64,000 nt of DNA from Ophiostoma sp. CBS 140.51 (GCA_029298735.1 JANSLP010000009.1:62001-126000); one strand, 5' to 3'; shown: positions 41,400 to 54,786, counted from the first letter of the stretch. Notes: a model not told the origin generated them from the letters alone. Translations and numbers: made by a program.

Positions 41400-42851
41400 G
41401 GATGCAGCCTCCTCAGCAGGGCCCAGGGGGTATGGGCACACCGCAGCGGCCGTTCAACCCTATGCAGCAGGGCAGCCCCATGGCCGGCATGCCCATGTCA
41501 CAGCAGCAACAGATCCAGCAACAGCAGCAACACCAGATCCAACTGCAACAGCAATTGCAGCAGCAGCAGCACAAGCAGCAGCAGCAGCAGCATCAACAAC
41601 AGCAACAACACCAACTCCAGCATCCTCAACAGCATCCACAGCATCCTCAGCATCCTCAACACCAACACCAACAACAGCATCCGCAGCAACATCCTCAACA
41701 CATGCAGCAGCAGCAGCACCCGCAACACCCCCAGCATGTCCAGACTCCGCAACAACAACCTCAGCAACCTCCCACACCCTCTCCGAAGCAATTACAACAC
41801 CAGCAAATGCCGCCGCATCAGTCTCCCCACCCCCAGCAGATGCAGCCGCCGCCGCCACAGCAGTCGCCTCACCCGCAGCAGCAGCAGCAGCAGCAGCAAC
41901 CGCCTTTCAACAACCCGATGCAGAGTCCCCATGGCCCGCCTAATGCTCCGCAACACCCCAACGCGCCCCAGCCACCGCACTCAGCCGGTCTGCAAGCCGG
42001 CGCATCCACGCCCCAGACGCCGACGTTCCCTGGTACTGGCGGTCCTGTTGCTAATGGCACGGGCGCCGCACAGGGTCCGCCGCTGAGTCCGGGCAGTGAG
42101 AGTCGTGAGAAGGAGCTGTTTACGGTACTGCTCAACATCAACCAAGAGCTGCTCTACGAGTCTATCCAGCTACGGAGCACGCAGATTGCTCTGAAAAAGG
42201 AACACGCTGCCGAGGCCGGCGTGGAGGAGCAGCAGCCGAGCGAGACCACCGAGCCCGTGTCCGAGGAGGAGAAGCTCGTGCGGGCTGACTACATTCAGTA
42301 AGATCTTTGTTCGCCACGTTCCTTTATATTTTGAAGACACTACTAACAAACTCAGATGCATGAAGCGTATCCAGTCCAACCTGGCGTATCTGGCAAGTTT
42401 GGCTGATCGCAAGATGACTGCCAACGCTGCCAAGGGCCCCAGCTTCCTAAGTGCGCCGCCACTCAGCCTCAACTTCCGCCTCCGTGCCGCCCCTCCACCA
42501 CCGCCGCCCGCAGGCGCCGACCCGTCCCAGATTCCCGAGCACCAAGACCCCAACAGTGATCGCGAGGAGCGCTTCAAGTATATCCGCGAGCTGTACGGCA
42601 AGTTGCAGAGCTTCTACCCGGGCATAGACTACACACGGGAGCCTGCCTTTGCTGCTCAGCCAAGTCAGTCGAACCAGCCAAACCAGGCTGCTGGTGGTCC
42701 AGGCGGTCCGGGCGGCCCTGGCGGTCCATTCAACAACCGGGCAGGACCAGGTGGTATGCCGAACCAGGGCAGCCCGCCGATGCACCGGACGCCTCAAATG
42801 GGTATGATGCAAGGGCCGCCCGGTGCGCCGCAGGGTATCCCGATGGCCTAA
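40830..42851 (+). CDS. SSXT/Snf11-type SWI/SNF subunit, Gln-rich (three exons)
   Basis: Exons 40830-41118, 41193-42297 and 42356-42851 give 629 residues; introns GTAAGT...CTCCAG and GTAAGA...CTCAG restore GQMGYQAPF and DYIQCMKRI. The conserved core is ELFTVLLNINQELLYESIQL followed, after a Glu-rich linker, by ADYIQCMKRIQSNLAYLASL: two amphipathic helices as in human SS18 (SSXT) and yeast Snf11, small subunits that bind the Brg1/Snf2 ATPase of the SWI/SNF remodeller in the nucleus. Residues about 1-350 are Gln/Pro/Met-rich with a 19-20 Gln tract near 41345-41398 and further Q/H tracts. The C-terminus is Gly/Pro-rich (GGPGGPGGPGG). It is larger than yeast Snf11 because of these low-complexity flanks. 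Confidence 0.75.
41322..41920 (+). repeat. CAG/CAA-rich glutamine-coding microsatellite tracts
   Basis: Mixed CAG and CAA codons in several runs, the longest at about 41346-41398, with CAxCCx interruptions coding for His and Pro. Mixed codon use suggests the protein tract, not only DNA slippage, is maintained. Confidence 0.85.
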
Positions 42852-45443
42852 TGTGGACGGCAGACAACTCCAATGTGTAATTACGTACGTGTGTGTGAGT
42901 GAGTGAGTATGTGATTTGTGATATCTCTATTTTCGGCGTTCCAATGGATATTTTGTATTTTTTTTGCTTGTTTTTTGGTTATTGTTTTGTCATTGCTCTC
43001 TCTGGACTTATTGGAATAATTATTATTGTTGTCCACTGGGAGAACGACGAAAGGTTTGGTATTATTCCAGGTTAAAATTTCACGGTAGCCCGTCCTTTCT
43101 GATGCTTTGAGTCTACATAGCAACCTTTGATACAATGTGACAGTGATTATCCTGCCAATGTGTAGTACGCAATACATAAATAGAGTTTCAATCTTCGACC
43201 ACGGTGGCGGTGAAGACCCATTGATCCTTCCGTCCGTTCGGAACTTTTCGTGGCCTTTTTCTTCGGGCCTCGCCGTAAAAGTCTACGGTGTGTATTTTTG
43301 GATACATTAACACAGGAGTTCTCTGTACTCAGTAATTACGTGGGTTTATCTCGCCGTTCCTCTCTTGCCCTGTTCCTTTCTGTTTTCTTCTTTGTTAGTG
43401 CCAGTGGTGGATGCAACGGCGCGTGCCCCGCCCCTGTCTGTTGGCGTGTTGGTGGCTCTTTCCTGCCCCTGGATTCTTCAGTGAGGAAAAAAAGTCGCGT
43501 TCCCGCAAAACGCGCCACTTACAATGGACTAGCTTCAGGGGCAAAGAAAATAAAACTGGCGACGAAAATACACAAGCCAGAAAGACGCACAAAAAGACAC
43601 GGTGCACCCTTGCCCACCCACAACAGTTAACAAGCCGGCACTTCGAAGCCCAGGCCAGAGCCGGGTCCAGACAGGGCCCAAGAAGGCTGATCTTCACCAA
43701 CAAGAAATGCTATTAGACTTAAAGTGTGGTGCTGGGAAGCACTTTTTACTGCGTGGTGTGTGAGGTACAGATATGTGTACAAGGAAGGAAGGCACGGCGT
43801 CTTTGTGTGGTGAACTTCGTGCGGCAAGAGCGGAGCAGGCGGGGAAAGAGGCGCTCAGTTATCACCAAACACGCCTGCCAAGTTCGTTTGACAGACAGCC
43901 TTGAATTGTTTTCTGTAGTTTCTTCACCGTTTTTTCTTCGAGCGAGGTCCGTTTCCCGCCAGCTCCCTCTCATACGAACAGACAGGAAGGAACGATACAA
44001 CACCACCAACTGCTGCCTGCATATTTAGTTTGTTTGTGCATGAATGTGGGAAATAGCACTCAAATGGCAGGATGCAGAAAATTCAATGTCCGGCAACTCC
44101 TCACAAACAGGCAGGCGCGGCCCAGAAGGCTGGACCGGCCGCCCAGACTTAAAATTCAGTAGCAAGGCAAGACAGAACGAAGAACACATCCGCATGCAGT
44201 TCGCTGTGGCCCAGGCCTTGGATAGGCAAGAAACAGAGTGAGATCGGCGCGTGAGATGGCCCCTGGAAGTCTTAGCTAGCGGTACTCTAGTGCTCCGTGG
44301 TGGCCGGTGCCTGCATTCCTGTGCATGGCCGTGCCTTCCCTTTGCCTCTCGCCTGCCCTGTTTCTGTGTCTTTCCTTCCAAACAGCACCTTCTCACCCCC
44401 CTTTTTTCTCCTCCCACACTGCTGTTATTGGCCCCCGCCCTGCAGGTGTTCTCCATCGTTAAATGAGCTCTTGCTGCATTTGGTGTAATGACCAAGTGCA
44501 GTAATAATTTGCTCCATTGCGACCGCCCCATTGGACACGCGAAAAAGGGAACAACCTCACAATCGCTCCTTCCCTGCCCGGTCTTTGACTATCTCATTTT
44601 CTTCCTGCTTCGCCAGGGGGTCGTTCTTTCTCTCTTTTTTCTCTCCTCTGCTCTTTCCCTTTCTTGCGGTGTGAATTATCAAAATTCTCGTGTCCCTCTT
44701 TTGTGACTTTTTTTGTTCGACATTGTGTTTACTCCCTTTTTTTACTCTTCTCACCATCTTGCCTGCAATCGAGCCATCGTCTAGTCACTTTCCGCCGTCT
44801 CAGTTTCAGTTCACGCGGAACACGCATAGAGCAACCTCCGCCCCTTAAACCTCCTCCCACTGTCTATAACACGACCTTGTTAAGACACACGACAAACTCC
44901 TTTCGCTTCCACCGCGTTTATCCAGACCTCTCGAGCGGTGTTGTCTTTTTTGTTCGATTTGCATCCTGTCCGATACAGCTTGCACGGTGTACGATACTCT
45001 TCGTGCAGGACCTCCTATTTGCTCTCGACTGAGCTAGGACATCCAACGTCCTCGAGACCTCACCACACGACGACCCTTTCTTTATTTCATTCTCGCCAAA
45101 TATTCTGTCACGAATTAGGAGAAGCTCGACAAGGCAAAGCAATATTTGCCCGGAATTTCTGTTCAACACCAGGGCTCTCGCCTCCTTGCATCCGTACGCC
45201 GTCGTCCTCTCTCCCTTCTCCCTTCAGCCCTCGATGTGCATTGCTGCCCGCACTGGTATTTGAGGGGGGGTAAGGGGGAAGAAGGCCCTTGAAACAAACA
45301 AACGTGATCTTTATACACGCACTTGACAAAGACTCCAAAGAAGACATTCGCTGTCCTTTGTGTTTCTAACACGACGACATCTACGACGAACCAACGGCCT
45401 CTATCCCCACGATCGAGCCGATATTATACCCCAACACACAAAC
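42852..45443. other. Long intergenic and upstream region of the TBC gene
   Basis: About 2.6 kb. 44230-45360 has several C/T-rich blocks and probably contains promoter and leader. Short open frames show no recognisable protein. No RNA gene is recognised. Confidence 0.4.
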
Positions 45444-48400
45444 ATGGACGCCGACACCGCAACCGGGGACCGGAAGTCCACACCAGCCATCAAGCATGAC
45501 CTGGAGGTGGCCGATATGAAATTACACAGTGCCCCTAAAACGACAGTGGAAGTGGCTGAAGTAGAGGACGAGGAACAATCAGAAGAAGAGGAGGCAGAGC
45601 AGGCACCAGACGCCACGGTCACACAAGAAGAGCCAGCCTCCACGGACGCAGTGGACTCGAACTCGACAGATACTTTGCCAGAAGACACAGACGAGTCGGA
45701 CGATGCAGACGGCGCAGACGAAGCAGACGACACAGAACAGAAGCCGACGTCACCATTAATACCGGAAGAGACGGCTGAGGAGCAGCCAGAAGCAGACGCC
45801 GAGATGGAGACCGCAGAAAGCGCTTTCGAGGACCAGGCTGAGGCCACAGTTGCCCGGCTTGACGACCACGACTCGCTCGTCACGGTCCGCCTCTCGGAGC
45901 CGCCCGTTCTGAGTATCAACACCAACAGCACAGCTTCCCGAGAATCTACCGGCACAGCATCTGACGATGCGAGACCAACTACACCCACCACCACGCGGAG
46001 TCACAGAGCCACAATGCCCACAGTGGCCGAAGATGAGTCCGACAGCGACGACAACAGCGAGGAGATTGAGGACGTGAACTGGGAGCAGCTTCAGCAAACC
46101 GAGAACGAGGAGTCCAATGGACAGAATACCGATAATGTAAGGATCCTACCACTGCATGTCTGATTTCTCATTTCCATTGCTAACATGCATCCAGACCGCT
46201 ATGCTCCTTGCACGACTCGAACAGGAAAACGCAAAGCTCGCGACAAACCCCAAAAGCATCCGTGTACAAGCGCCCGACAGCACACAGTTGTCCCCGCGCC
46301 GTGTCCGGCCGGTATCTGTTGCACAGCTCCGGGATATGGTCCAGGGGCCAACACCAGCCGCACTGCGTTACTCGATGCTTCCTCCCCCGCCGATGACCGA
46401 TCTCGAATTCTACGCAGCCCTCGTCCAGGACTACCACCAGACAGCCGCCCGTCTGCCGACGCTCCTGTCCAACAAGATTCGCAAGGGCATTCCGCCTCCG
46501 CTGCGTGGTGTTGTGTGGCAGGGTATGACCGGTGCGACCCACGATGCAGCTCTCCTTGACCAGTACGAGCGGTTTTGCGATGCGACCAGTCCCTATGAGG
46601 GCATCATCGGCAAAGATCTCGGCCGCAGCTTCCCCGGTGTGGACATGTTTCGCGAACCTGACGGTGATGGCCAGCGTATGCTGGGTCGCGTGTTGAAGAG
46701 CTACAGCTTGCACGAGCCTCGCATTGGCTACTGCCAAGGTCTTGCATTCCTCGTCGGCCCGCTTTTGATGCACATGCCCGATAGAGAGGCTTTCTGTGTG
46801 CTTGTCAAGTAAGTAACACTCTAGGTTTTTTTTTGGTTTTTGGCTACCGATTTTTCTTAACTATGCGATTGATATCTATCGCATCACATTTTATTGGTGG
46901 CGGACTGGGTGTTGTTACTTTCCATTGTCGTATTGATTTTTGTCGCATTTTGGTACTAACGGCGCGTTTTCAGACTCATGGAAAACTACGATCTGCGGAG
47001 CTCCTACATGCCAGATCTAGCGGGCTTGCACCTTCGCATCTACCAATTCCGCGAACTGCTACGCAGTACGTTGCCGGAACTGTCGTCCCATTTGGAGGAT
47101 TTGCAGGTAGACCCCGCTGCCTACGTTTCACAATGGTTCCTATCGTTTTTCGCCGTAACTTGCCCCCTGCCCATGCTGTTTCGCATGTACGATGTGGTCT
47201 TTGCCGAAGGCGCGGCTGAGACCATTATGCGGGTGGCTCTGTCACTTATGCAGAACAACCAGGCACGTTTGCTTGCCTGCGCAGAGCTTGAAGATGCCAT
47301 CCAGCTTTTGCTCTCACGCGGCCTTTGGGATTGTTACCACTACAACGCAGACGAATTCGTGCTTCATTTCCTCAGTCTGTCCAATGTGGTCACGAGAGAC
47401 CGACTGGCTTCGCTCGACCAAGCCTACCGCGAGGCACAGATTGCCAATACCAACAACCAGACAGAAACAGGCAGTAATGCTGACCGCTCTTCAGCCATCA
47501 GCACGATAGCATCTCGCTTCCTGGGCCGCCTGTGGACATCCTCGTCTTCTTCTGCATCCAACCCGCCGCCATCCAACAACGAGTCTCCTTCTCCATCAAA
47601 CTCCAACTCCAACACAGTCCCTTCGACCTCCGGCCTCGCATCTCCGACTGGTGCATCTTCGCCCGCCAACCAACTCCTGGGCCTCAGCTCGGGCCTGAGC
47701 GCACCGCCACTGCGACCTTTGAGCTTGCTGCAGCGAAGCTCGTCGAAGCACAGCATCGCCTCCACAGTCAACTCAATGGAGGCAGTTTCGACTGCAGCCG
47801 GTCCGTCGTCCTCGTCCGCAACGTCCTCCTCTTCCTCCTCCGTCTTGAGCTCTACATCAACCGACGCGACATCAATTTCGCGCGACTCGGCATCCGACGT
47901 CAATGCATCCGCCAAGAATGTTGCGGCATCCAACTCCTCTAACAACAAGAACTCTTCCGACAACGACCGGTACCTGCACAGCCAAATCGAGGATCTACTC
48001 ACGGCACTCAGCGACCTGCAGCGCCAGCATGCTCTCGCCACCGACCAACTGCAACGAGAGCGTGAGGAGCGTAGTGACGACCAAAAGGTGGTGCAGACAC
48101 TGCTGCGTGACTTGCGTGAAAAGAGCACAAAGAAGGCAGTCGTTGCACCCGCCAAGAAGGCACCGGTCACATTTGGTGTTCAGCTGCGGACGACCGAGAC
48201 AGACGATACGCCCATCACGTCCAAGAGCGCGACCACCAGCGAGTCGTCTAACTTTGAGCTGTCCATGCCCCAAGATGAGCTTTTCGCTCTTCTTGAACCT
48301 GTGGAGGCCCGCTTCACCTCGACGGTCGACAACCGGAGATCGTCGGTGCCGCAGACTAAGTCTCAGTTACGCGATGAGCTCGGACGTGCAAAGGAGCAAC

Positions 48401-49362
48401 TGGCTAACGAGCTTGCCAAGGGCCAGGATCGCAACCGCCAGGTCTATGAAATGGAGCAAGAGGTTGCCACCATGAAGGACCAGCTGCGCGACAGCCATAC
48501 GCGTGCTCGTGTGCTGCACCAGGACAAACAACGGCTGGAGCGCCAGATTCACGATTTGCGAACACGGGTCGCATCTGAGGCCGCTTCGGCAGCAGTTGCG
48601 GCTGCTGCTGGCGCCGCACACATCACACACAGCAATGGTACAGATGCCGCCAACAGCAGCAATGCAGACAATGCTACTGTAGGCGGCGGTGCTCAGGGCA
48701 TTGCCGATGCCGCCACGGAGTGGTTCGGCCGCGCTACTGGCACCGGCACACCCGGCAAGGCCGGTGCTTCTGGTGGCCTGCGTGAGCTCAAGCTTGGACG
48801 TAGCAAGTCCACGCCAACACAGGCTTCTGCGTCCACTGCTGGTGGCCCGCCACCAATCAACAACACACTGTCGATGTTTGGTGGCAACGGAAAGCGGTCG
48901 TCATCGCTAATCGTTCGCGGGCCTGGTCGTCGTGAGTCTGTCTTTGGTAATGGCGGTGGCATGGGCGGCTACCCCGGTGGCAACGAGGATAGTATGGAGC
49001 AGCAGCAAGATGCTCTTGTCCTGGAGCTGGTGCAGGCCAAGACGTCCGAGGCTGTAGCCCGCCAGGAGGCCGAAGAGGCCAAGCAGAAGCTCGAGAGCTT
49101 GCGCAAAACGCTTGGTCTGTCGCCCAACGACATGGCATCCATGCTACACAATGCGAGCAACTCGGGCGGTGCAGCTGCAGCGGCCAACACAGCAGCTTCG
49201 GCAGCGATGGGTATGCTGGGACGGTTGACAATGTCAATGTCTGATAGCAACGCAAACAACGCCACCAACACAAAGGCTGCTGCTGCTGCGGCACCAGCCG
49301 CAGCACCCGCAACCAACACAACCTCGTCTTCGGGCTACGGTTTCTTTGGCTGGAGACGCTAA
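45444..49362 (+). CDS. TBC-domain Rab GTPase-activating protein, Gyp5-like (three exons)
   Basis: Exons 45444-46136, 46195-46808 and 46974-49362 give 1231 residues; introns are GTAAGG...TCCAG and GTAAGT...TTCAG, the second joining FCVLVK to LMENYDLRS. Residues 1-231 are acidic (Glu/Asp-rich) and probably disordered. The TBC domain spans about 325-560: IRKGIPPPLRGVVWQGMTGA, IGKDLGRSFPGVDMF with arginine finger Arg375, and RIGYCQGLAFLVG with glutamine finger Gln412; SQWFLSFFAVTCPLPMLFRM closes it. These residues speed GTP hydrolysis by Rab proteins. A Ser/Asn-rich linker and coiled coils (QIEDLLTALSDLQRQHA; QLRDELGRAKEQLANELAKG) follow, as in yeast Gyp5 and human EVI5-type proteins. A role in ER-Golgi or exocytic traffic is inferred from Gyp5. 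Confidence 0.9.
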
Positions 49363-52102
49363 TCTGCAGATCCAACGGCTGCAACTCGACGGTCATCCTT
49401 TTTTTTTGAAGACCGCGTTCTTTATTATTTATTTCTCCTCTTCTTGGTTACGTGGCCTGCTCCTGCAAGGCTACGATTTTTTGCTTCTGTTTTTGTTTCT
49501 GACATAAATTGGCAAATGCACAGCATAGCATTGGTTGGCGCACATTTTAAACATACACACACATTCACATCATATTGACTGCCTGGGTAGCCCTTCCGAG
49601 TCACCTACACATATGCAAGTCAACAGAGATACCGCATCCACGAACAGTACATAGCATACGTGGATTTTTTGTTATTTTATTTTGCCACGTTAGCAGATTG
49701 AAGTTTCATGAGACAAAGTACATAAAAACCTTTTAATAATACTTTTATGAATACTTCTGTGGGTTTACACAAAGCTACTTTCACCTGGCTACGAGGCGTG
49801 ATAACCCGTAAAAACCGCATCCGGGGAACGTGTCTCACCTGGCGATGTAAAAAATGCCCGTCTGACAAGTGCCCGTCTCAGGCGGCACCCGTTGTCGAGA
49901 CTTCGATGTGGTCGCGTGCATTCCAAATATGTCTATTTGGGCCTCCCAAATGTCTTATCACGAAGAGACAGGAGGAACGCACTAGTGCAGGCCAGATGCC
50001 AGAATCACATGCAAGCTGTCGCCTTGGCTTGAAAAGATTGTGAAAGGAAATGACGACACAACAGACAGATTTGTGCAAGCGTGGGAGAATCTGTGTGCTT
50101 CAGTGGGAAGGAGCTCCTGTGCAGTGCATGGGTGCAGCATCTACCGTGTAGCTCCAGCGGATAATAAGGGCGGGCGCGATGGGCCAGGATTGGGTTGCAC
50201 CTTCTATCCACTCGACAGTGTTCGCGCTCCAGGTCTCCCAGCGACCAAAAGCGGGCTCAGCGGCCCCACCCAGGCACCTGTGATTACCCACAACGGCAGG
50301 CTCTTACTGGCTGTTTCTGGCTAGCAACGCCTATCGACGCCTATCGACGCCAACGACAGCCAATCCGTTTTGAAACAAATGCGAGCTTTTTGCCGTTCGT
50401 TGCTCCTTCTTGTTGTTCTGGCTGCACTTTTTTGCTCTTTCCCTTTCTCTGTCGCCACCTGGAAACCAAGCTAACGCAGGGTGGGCAACCAAAACAGACA
50501 AGAACCACACACAAACAGAGGAAAAGAGCGATGCGCCAAACACGTCACAGAAGAGAATGGAAGACGCACCAAGTGGGCAAGCTCTCGATGAGCTTCTGTT
50601 GGTATTAGTACAGCTGTCGTATGTCGTAGTTCAATTTCGTAGTCAGTATCATTCAGCGCCTGCCCACCACCTTGTGCACCGCAAAAAGCAGGTGACGACG
50701 TCCCGAGGGAATTGACATCACCTTTTTTCGTCTGGGCTGTCCCTAGAGAAAGAGGGCCTGGGCAACTCCGATCTTTCCTTCCTTCCCTGCTTGTGTCTCT
50801 GTCTCCCCACCTCCTGCTCGCTTTATTTTTCTGTGCTCTCCCTCGCTCTTTCCCTCTGGGTCAAGATAAAACCTAATCTTAAAAATAAAACTCCTTTCTT
50901 CTTTTCCTCTTTCCTTCCTGTACAAAACCTCAAACCTTCCCCTCTTCCTGTAAACTCACTTGCAAACGCTTCTCACGATCTTTACGATTCTCCGCACCAT
51001 CAACGCCAAAGCCAAGGTCAGTTACCGGTCCCCTGTTTGCTTTGCTGTTCTGTACCTTTGCACTCCTGCACGTCCTGTCACTTTTGCTTTTCTGTCGTTT
51101 GGCTCCTTTCGGCTTTTTGGCTCCCGATCGCCTGGCTCTCACATGCAACCCTCCTTTCACTGCTCTCGAGCTTCCGCCGGCCTCTCTTTTCTTGTGCGCC
51201 TGTCTTCCCGCCCGTTTCTGGCTGGTCTCTGCTCGCTCGCGGTTGTCCCGTGTGACCATTCCGTGTGCACAACAAAAACAACCAGCAGGTATACAGAGTG
51301 CCTGGTGCGTCGTCATCACGAGACCAGCAGAAATCCAGCAGAGTGAAGAGGACAGAAAGGCTGCAAGAAACAGAAGGCCAGATAGCCTGAACGCAAGTTC
51401 AACTTGCAGGCAGCAGTCGGGGCAAATGAAAACCCATCTACGACTTTGTGGTCGGGTCGTTTTCCGAGGCGTATCCTTCCAGCAGAGCCTGGGCCCAGGA
51501 CAGGCCTGCAGATAGAGAGACGTGTTTACCTATCGGAGAGTAGGCGGTGGTACGAAGCACACAGTCTCTCAGCAGTCGTTCAGAAAGATGCTTTGGCCAT
51601 CGTTGCATCATACAAACCTTTTTATTCCCACCCCTAGTCCTACCGAGCTTGGCCCCCTTTTCATTTCGATTTTTTTCTGCTTCTCTTGCCTTCTACGAAA
51701 TCTCCTTCTTTTTCCTGCATCTCCCGTTCTCATATTCTGCTTCTCCTTTTTTTGCACTTGCTCCCTTCACTCCTGTCAAAGCTACCACATTTTCCTCCCT
51801 TAATCCAACGAGCTCTTGCTTTTTTCTCGCCCCTCGCCAAATAGGCCCCTCCTCCTTTCTTTGCGCAACAGCTAACATTCGACCATTTGGGTTTAATGGC
51901 ACAGGCTTGAAACAAAAGAACTTACGAATATCCAAGCAAAAAGCAAACTCCAGAGAACCCCTCTCTTTCCTCCTTTTTTCTACCAAACAACCATCTACGA
52001 AGACTGCCTCTTTCCGAAGCTTCCAAATTTCCATCCATCGTCAAAATCGATTCTCGATACTCCTTATCTCCCACAAAACCAAACACAAACACAGTCGAAG
52101 CT
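49363..52102. other. Long intergenic and upstream region of the reticulon gene
   Basis: About 2.7 kb without a supported gene. 50760-51270 and 51600-52100 are C/T-rich on the plus strand, fitting a long leader. The only repeat seen is a 10-nt unit at 50328. Confidence 0.4.
50328..50352 (+). repeat. 10-nt tandem repeat, two and a half units
   Basis: ACGCCTATCG occurs twice in a row and is followed by ACGCC. Confidence 0.6.
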
Positions 52103-53486
52103 ATGGCCGACACAGCTGATTTCCCCACCAACGGTGGCGTCAAGAGTTAGGTATGTATTTCGTCTTGCGAGAACTGAGCTCGCACTCGTCGCTGTCCGTA
52201 CCTTCACTTTCTGCTTTAAAACGACGTGCTAACAAATTTACTCAAACAGTTGCCCTTTTTCTCAACCTGGTCCCTTATCTTACCCCTGATTCTCGAATAC
52301 TAACAAATCCGATTCCCCCCGTTTAGATGACACTTTCTCAAATGGTAAGTGGCCAACATCGCATGACTTTTGGTCTTTGGAGGCATCGCCACATGATAAC
52401 ATGAATACTGACATTTTCGCTTTCTTCGCAGGCCCTCTTGCCACTGCTGCCAAGGACGAGGCAGCAAAGACGTCAGACGAGCTCAACAACCTTGCCAACG
52501 CCCGCCAGACTCCCTCAACGCCCGCTGCCACTGGCCAGCCCCTGACGCACTACCACTCATTCTTTTCCGAGCTGCTGTCGTGGAACAACCCCCGTACGTA
52601 CATCGGAACGAACCATTGCACAATAATTGCAAGGTCTACATAATTTGGAGCGTTGTGCTAACCAGCTCGTTTAGGCGCTTCCGGAATCGCGTACGCCTCG
52701 ATCGTCGCCTTTATCTTCGCCGTCAGATACCTGGACGTTATCCGGTGGGGTCTCAGACTGACCTGGATGATTCTGGGCGTCACTGTGGCCGCTGAGATTG
52801 CTGGCAAGCTGGTCCTGAATAAGGGCCTCGCCAGCCAGATCCGTCCCCGCAAGTACTACACGCTTCCCCGTCAGGCGCTCGACAACATTTTGGGTGATGT
52901 CCACGAGCTGCTGAACTTCTTCGTCATCGAAGCCCAGCGCATTCTGTATGCTGAGAACGTTGCTGCGTCGGCTGCTGCCTGCGTTGCTGCTTTCCTGTCG
53001 TACTACCTCGTCAAGATCGTGCCGTACTGGGGTCTTGCCCTGATCAGCACCACTATCCTGTTCATCGCCCCGCTCGTCTACAAGACCAACAAGGAGCTTA
53101 TCGATGCCCAGATCAAGAACGTCTCTGACCTCGTCGACGCCCAGACCAACCAACTCCGCGATGTCGCCAACAAGCACACCGCCCACGCCACCGAGGTCAC
53201 CAAGCAGTACATGGGCGACTACTCCGCCAAGGCCCAGCAGTTGCTTGGCGGCCGTTCTGCCCCCAACCCTGTCCCGGCTCAGACTTCGGCCCCTGCCGCC
53301 ACCAAGCCCGCCACCAAGCCTGTAGCCGTCCCCGTGACCCCCGTCAACCTGTCTTCCGCCCCCTCGGCTCCCACGACCGAGCCCACGACCAAGTACGAGG
53401 AGACCGACTTCCCCGCCGCTCCCCAGGCGGACCTGAAGACGAAGGCTGCCAATATCTCGGCTGAGGAGCCCCTCATCTCCACTTAA
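52103..53486 (+). CDS. RTN1: Reticulon-like ER membrane protein (four exons, one micro-exon)
   Basis: Exons 52103-52145, 52327-52344, 52432-52593 and 52675-53486 give 344 residues. The reading is MADTADFPTNGGVKN, then DTFSNG from an 18-nt exon, then PLATAAKDEAAKTS. The reticulon homology domain starts at HYHSFFSELLSWNNPRASGI and has two long hydrophobic hairpins (IVAFIFAVRYLDVIRWGLRL..., SAAACVAAFLSYYLVKIVPY...) separated by a 66-loop-like segment. Such hairpins wedge into the outer leaflet and shape tubular ER. The C-terminal tail is Ala/Pro/Thr-rich. The first donor must be GTTAGG at 52146, because the stronger GTATGT at 52151 would leave an in-frame stop (TAG) in exon 1. The two downstream introns have normal GTAAGT/GTACGT donors. 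Confidence 0.9.
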
Positions 53487-54786
53487 AGTGGTGGTGTGAG
53501 GTTTTTCTCTGTCGATACTTTTGTCGGCTAAGAGATTTTCTCCGGTCTACGCTCCCAGCTCCCTGGAGCTGGAAGTGCGATCTCCTCCTATTTTAATACC
53601 TTCGACTCTTCCCCTTTTGTTTTCTTCACATTTTATTGTCGGCTGGCCGCCTCAACTTTCCGGTTCATGGGCAAATAGACTTCAAACGACGAAGAACCAG
53701 CTGTCTTCCTCCTCTTCCTTGACGGAAAAGGGGTAAAGGGGCCGAGCTGCATGACAGACAAACGAGCTATGGCGAAATCACTTTTCACTTTTTTTGTACT
53801 TTTTTTGCGTTTATATACGAAGGGAAAGGGACGGAGCAATGGTTAAGTTAAGGTGTGGAGGGAATAGGTCACAAACGACCGACATGCTATTGTTTTATTG
53901 TTTTGTTTTTTGGTGCTGTTAGAGATGCGTTAAGGAGGAGCTTTGGAGGGTCTGCTTTTTGTTATCTTTTTATTTTTGCGTTTCTTTTTCATTTTGGGAC
54001 AGGACGGAACGAGTTTGTACGCTGTTTGAACGCTAAATGCTTTGCAAAGATTGTACGAAATATGTGTTTTGTTTTTCTCTGCTACTACGAAAGAGAAGTT
54101 TCCGTTAAATCCATCGTCTTGCATTGATTATCGTTGTGTTCCTTGGTCCTTAGCTTGCTTACACGTTCTTGATATTGTTTTACAACTCCATATCAAGCCG
54201 ATGCTTTATTTGAATCCTCATTTCTGCGATCGCTGCTTTGCTGGCTGGTATGGTTCTTTTTCGCGGTTGGCGTTGATTTCTATTTACGTCCGATCTCCTT
54301 GACGTCATTCAGTTAAACGTGTGGAACACCCGTTTCTTCTCGATTGTGGGGTTGCTAACCTTTCGGCACTTTACTGTCTGCATTTGTTACTGCAGTTATT
54401 TTGTTACTAAGTTATGCACAATTTGACTATTTCTTTTAAACGTTCATGCAATATTTAACAAGGAAAATATCAAGGACGCCCTTGGCCGTATATGCTAATG
54501 ATTGTAGAATGAAAGACAGATGTATCGTCGCGTCCTATAAGGCAGTGATGCCTTCCTGTATGTATTTTTTTTGTACCTGGCCCAATATCCTGGACCACAT
54601 GTTGGGAGAAAGAAATTAAAAGGAAATAAAACAAAAATACATATGAAAAAAATCCCGAAAATCGCTTTTAAATGCCAAACCGCCGCCATTTTGTGAAGAA
54701 ATTTTGTTACAATATGAGAGACCCGATACATTCAAGAGACATAAGAAAAAAGAGACAAAAGGAAAATAACGTATCAAATAAGTCTT
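53487..54786. other. Intergenic between convergent reticulon and PQ-loop genes
   Basis: About 1.3 kb of T-rich DNA holding two 3' regions. Nothing else is recognised. Confidence 0.35.

Noticed and set aside
47424..48170. 248-codon frame antisense to the TBC protein linker
   Set aside because: Mirror of a Ser/Thr/Asn-rich coding segment; no start context or family.
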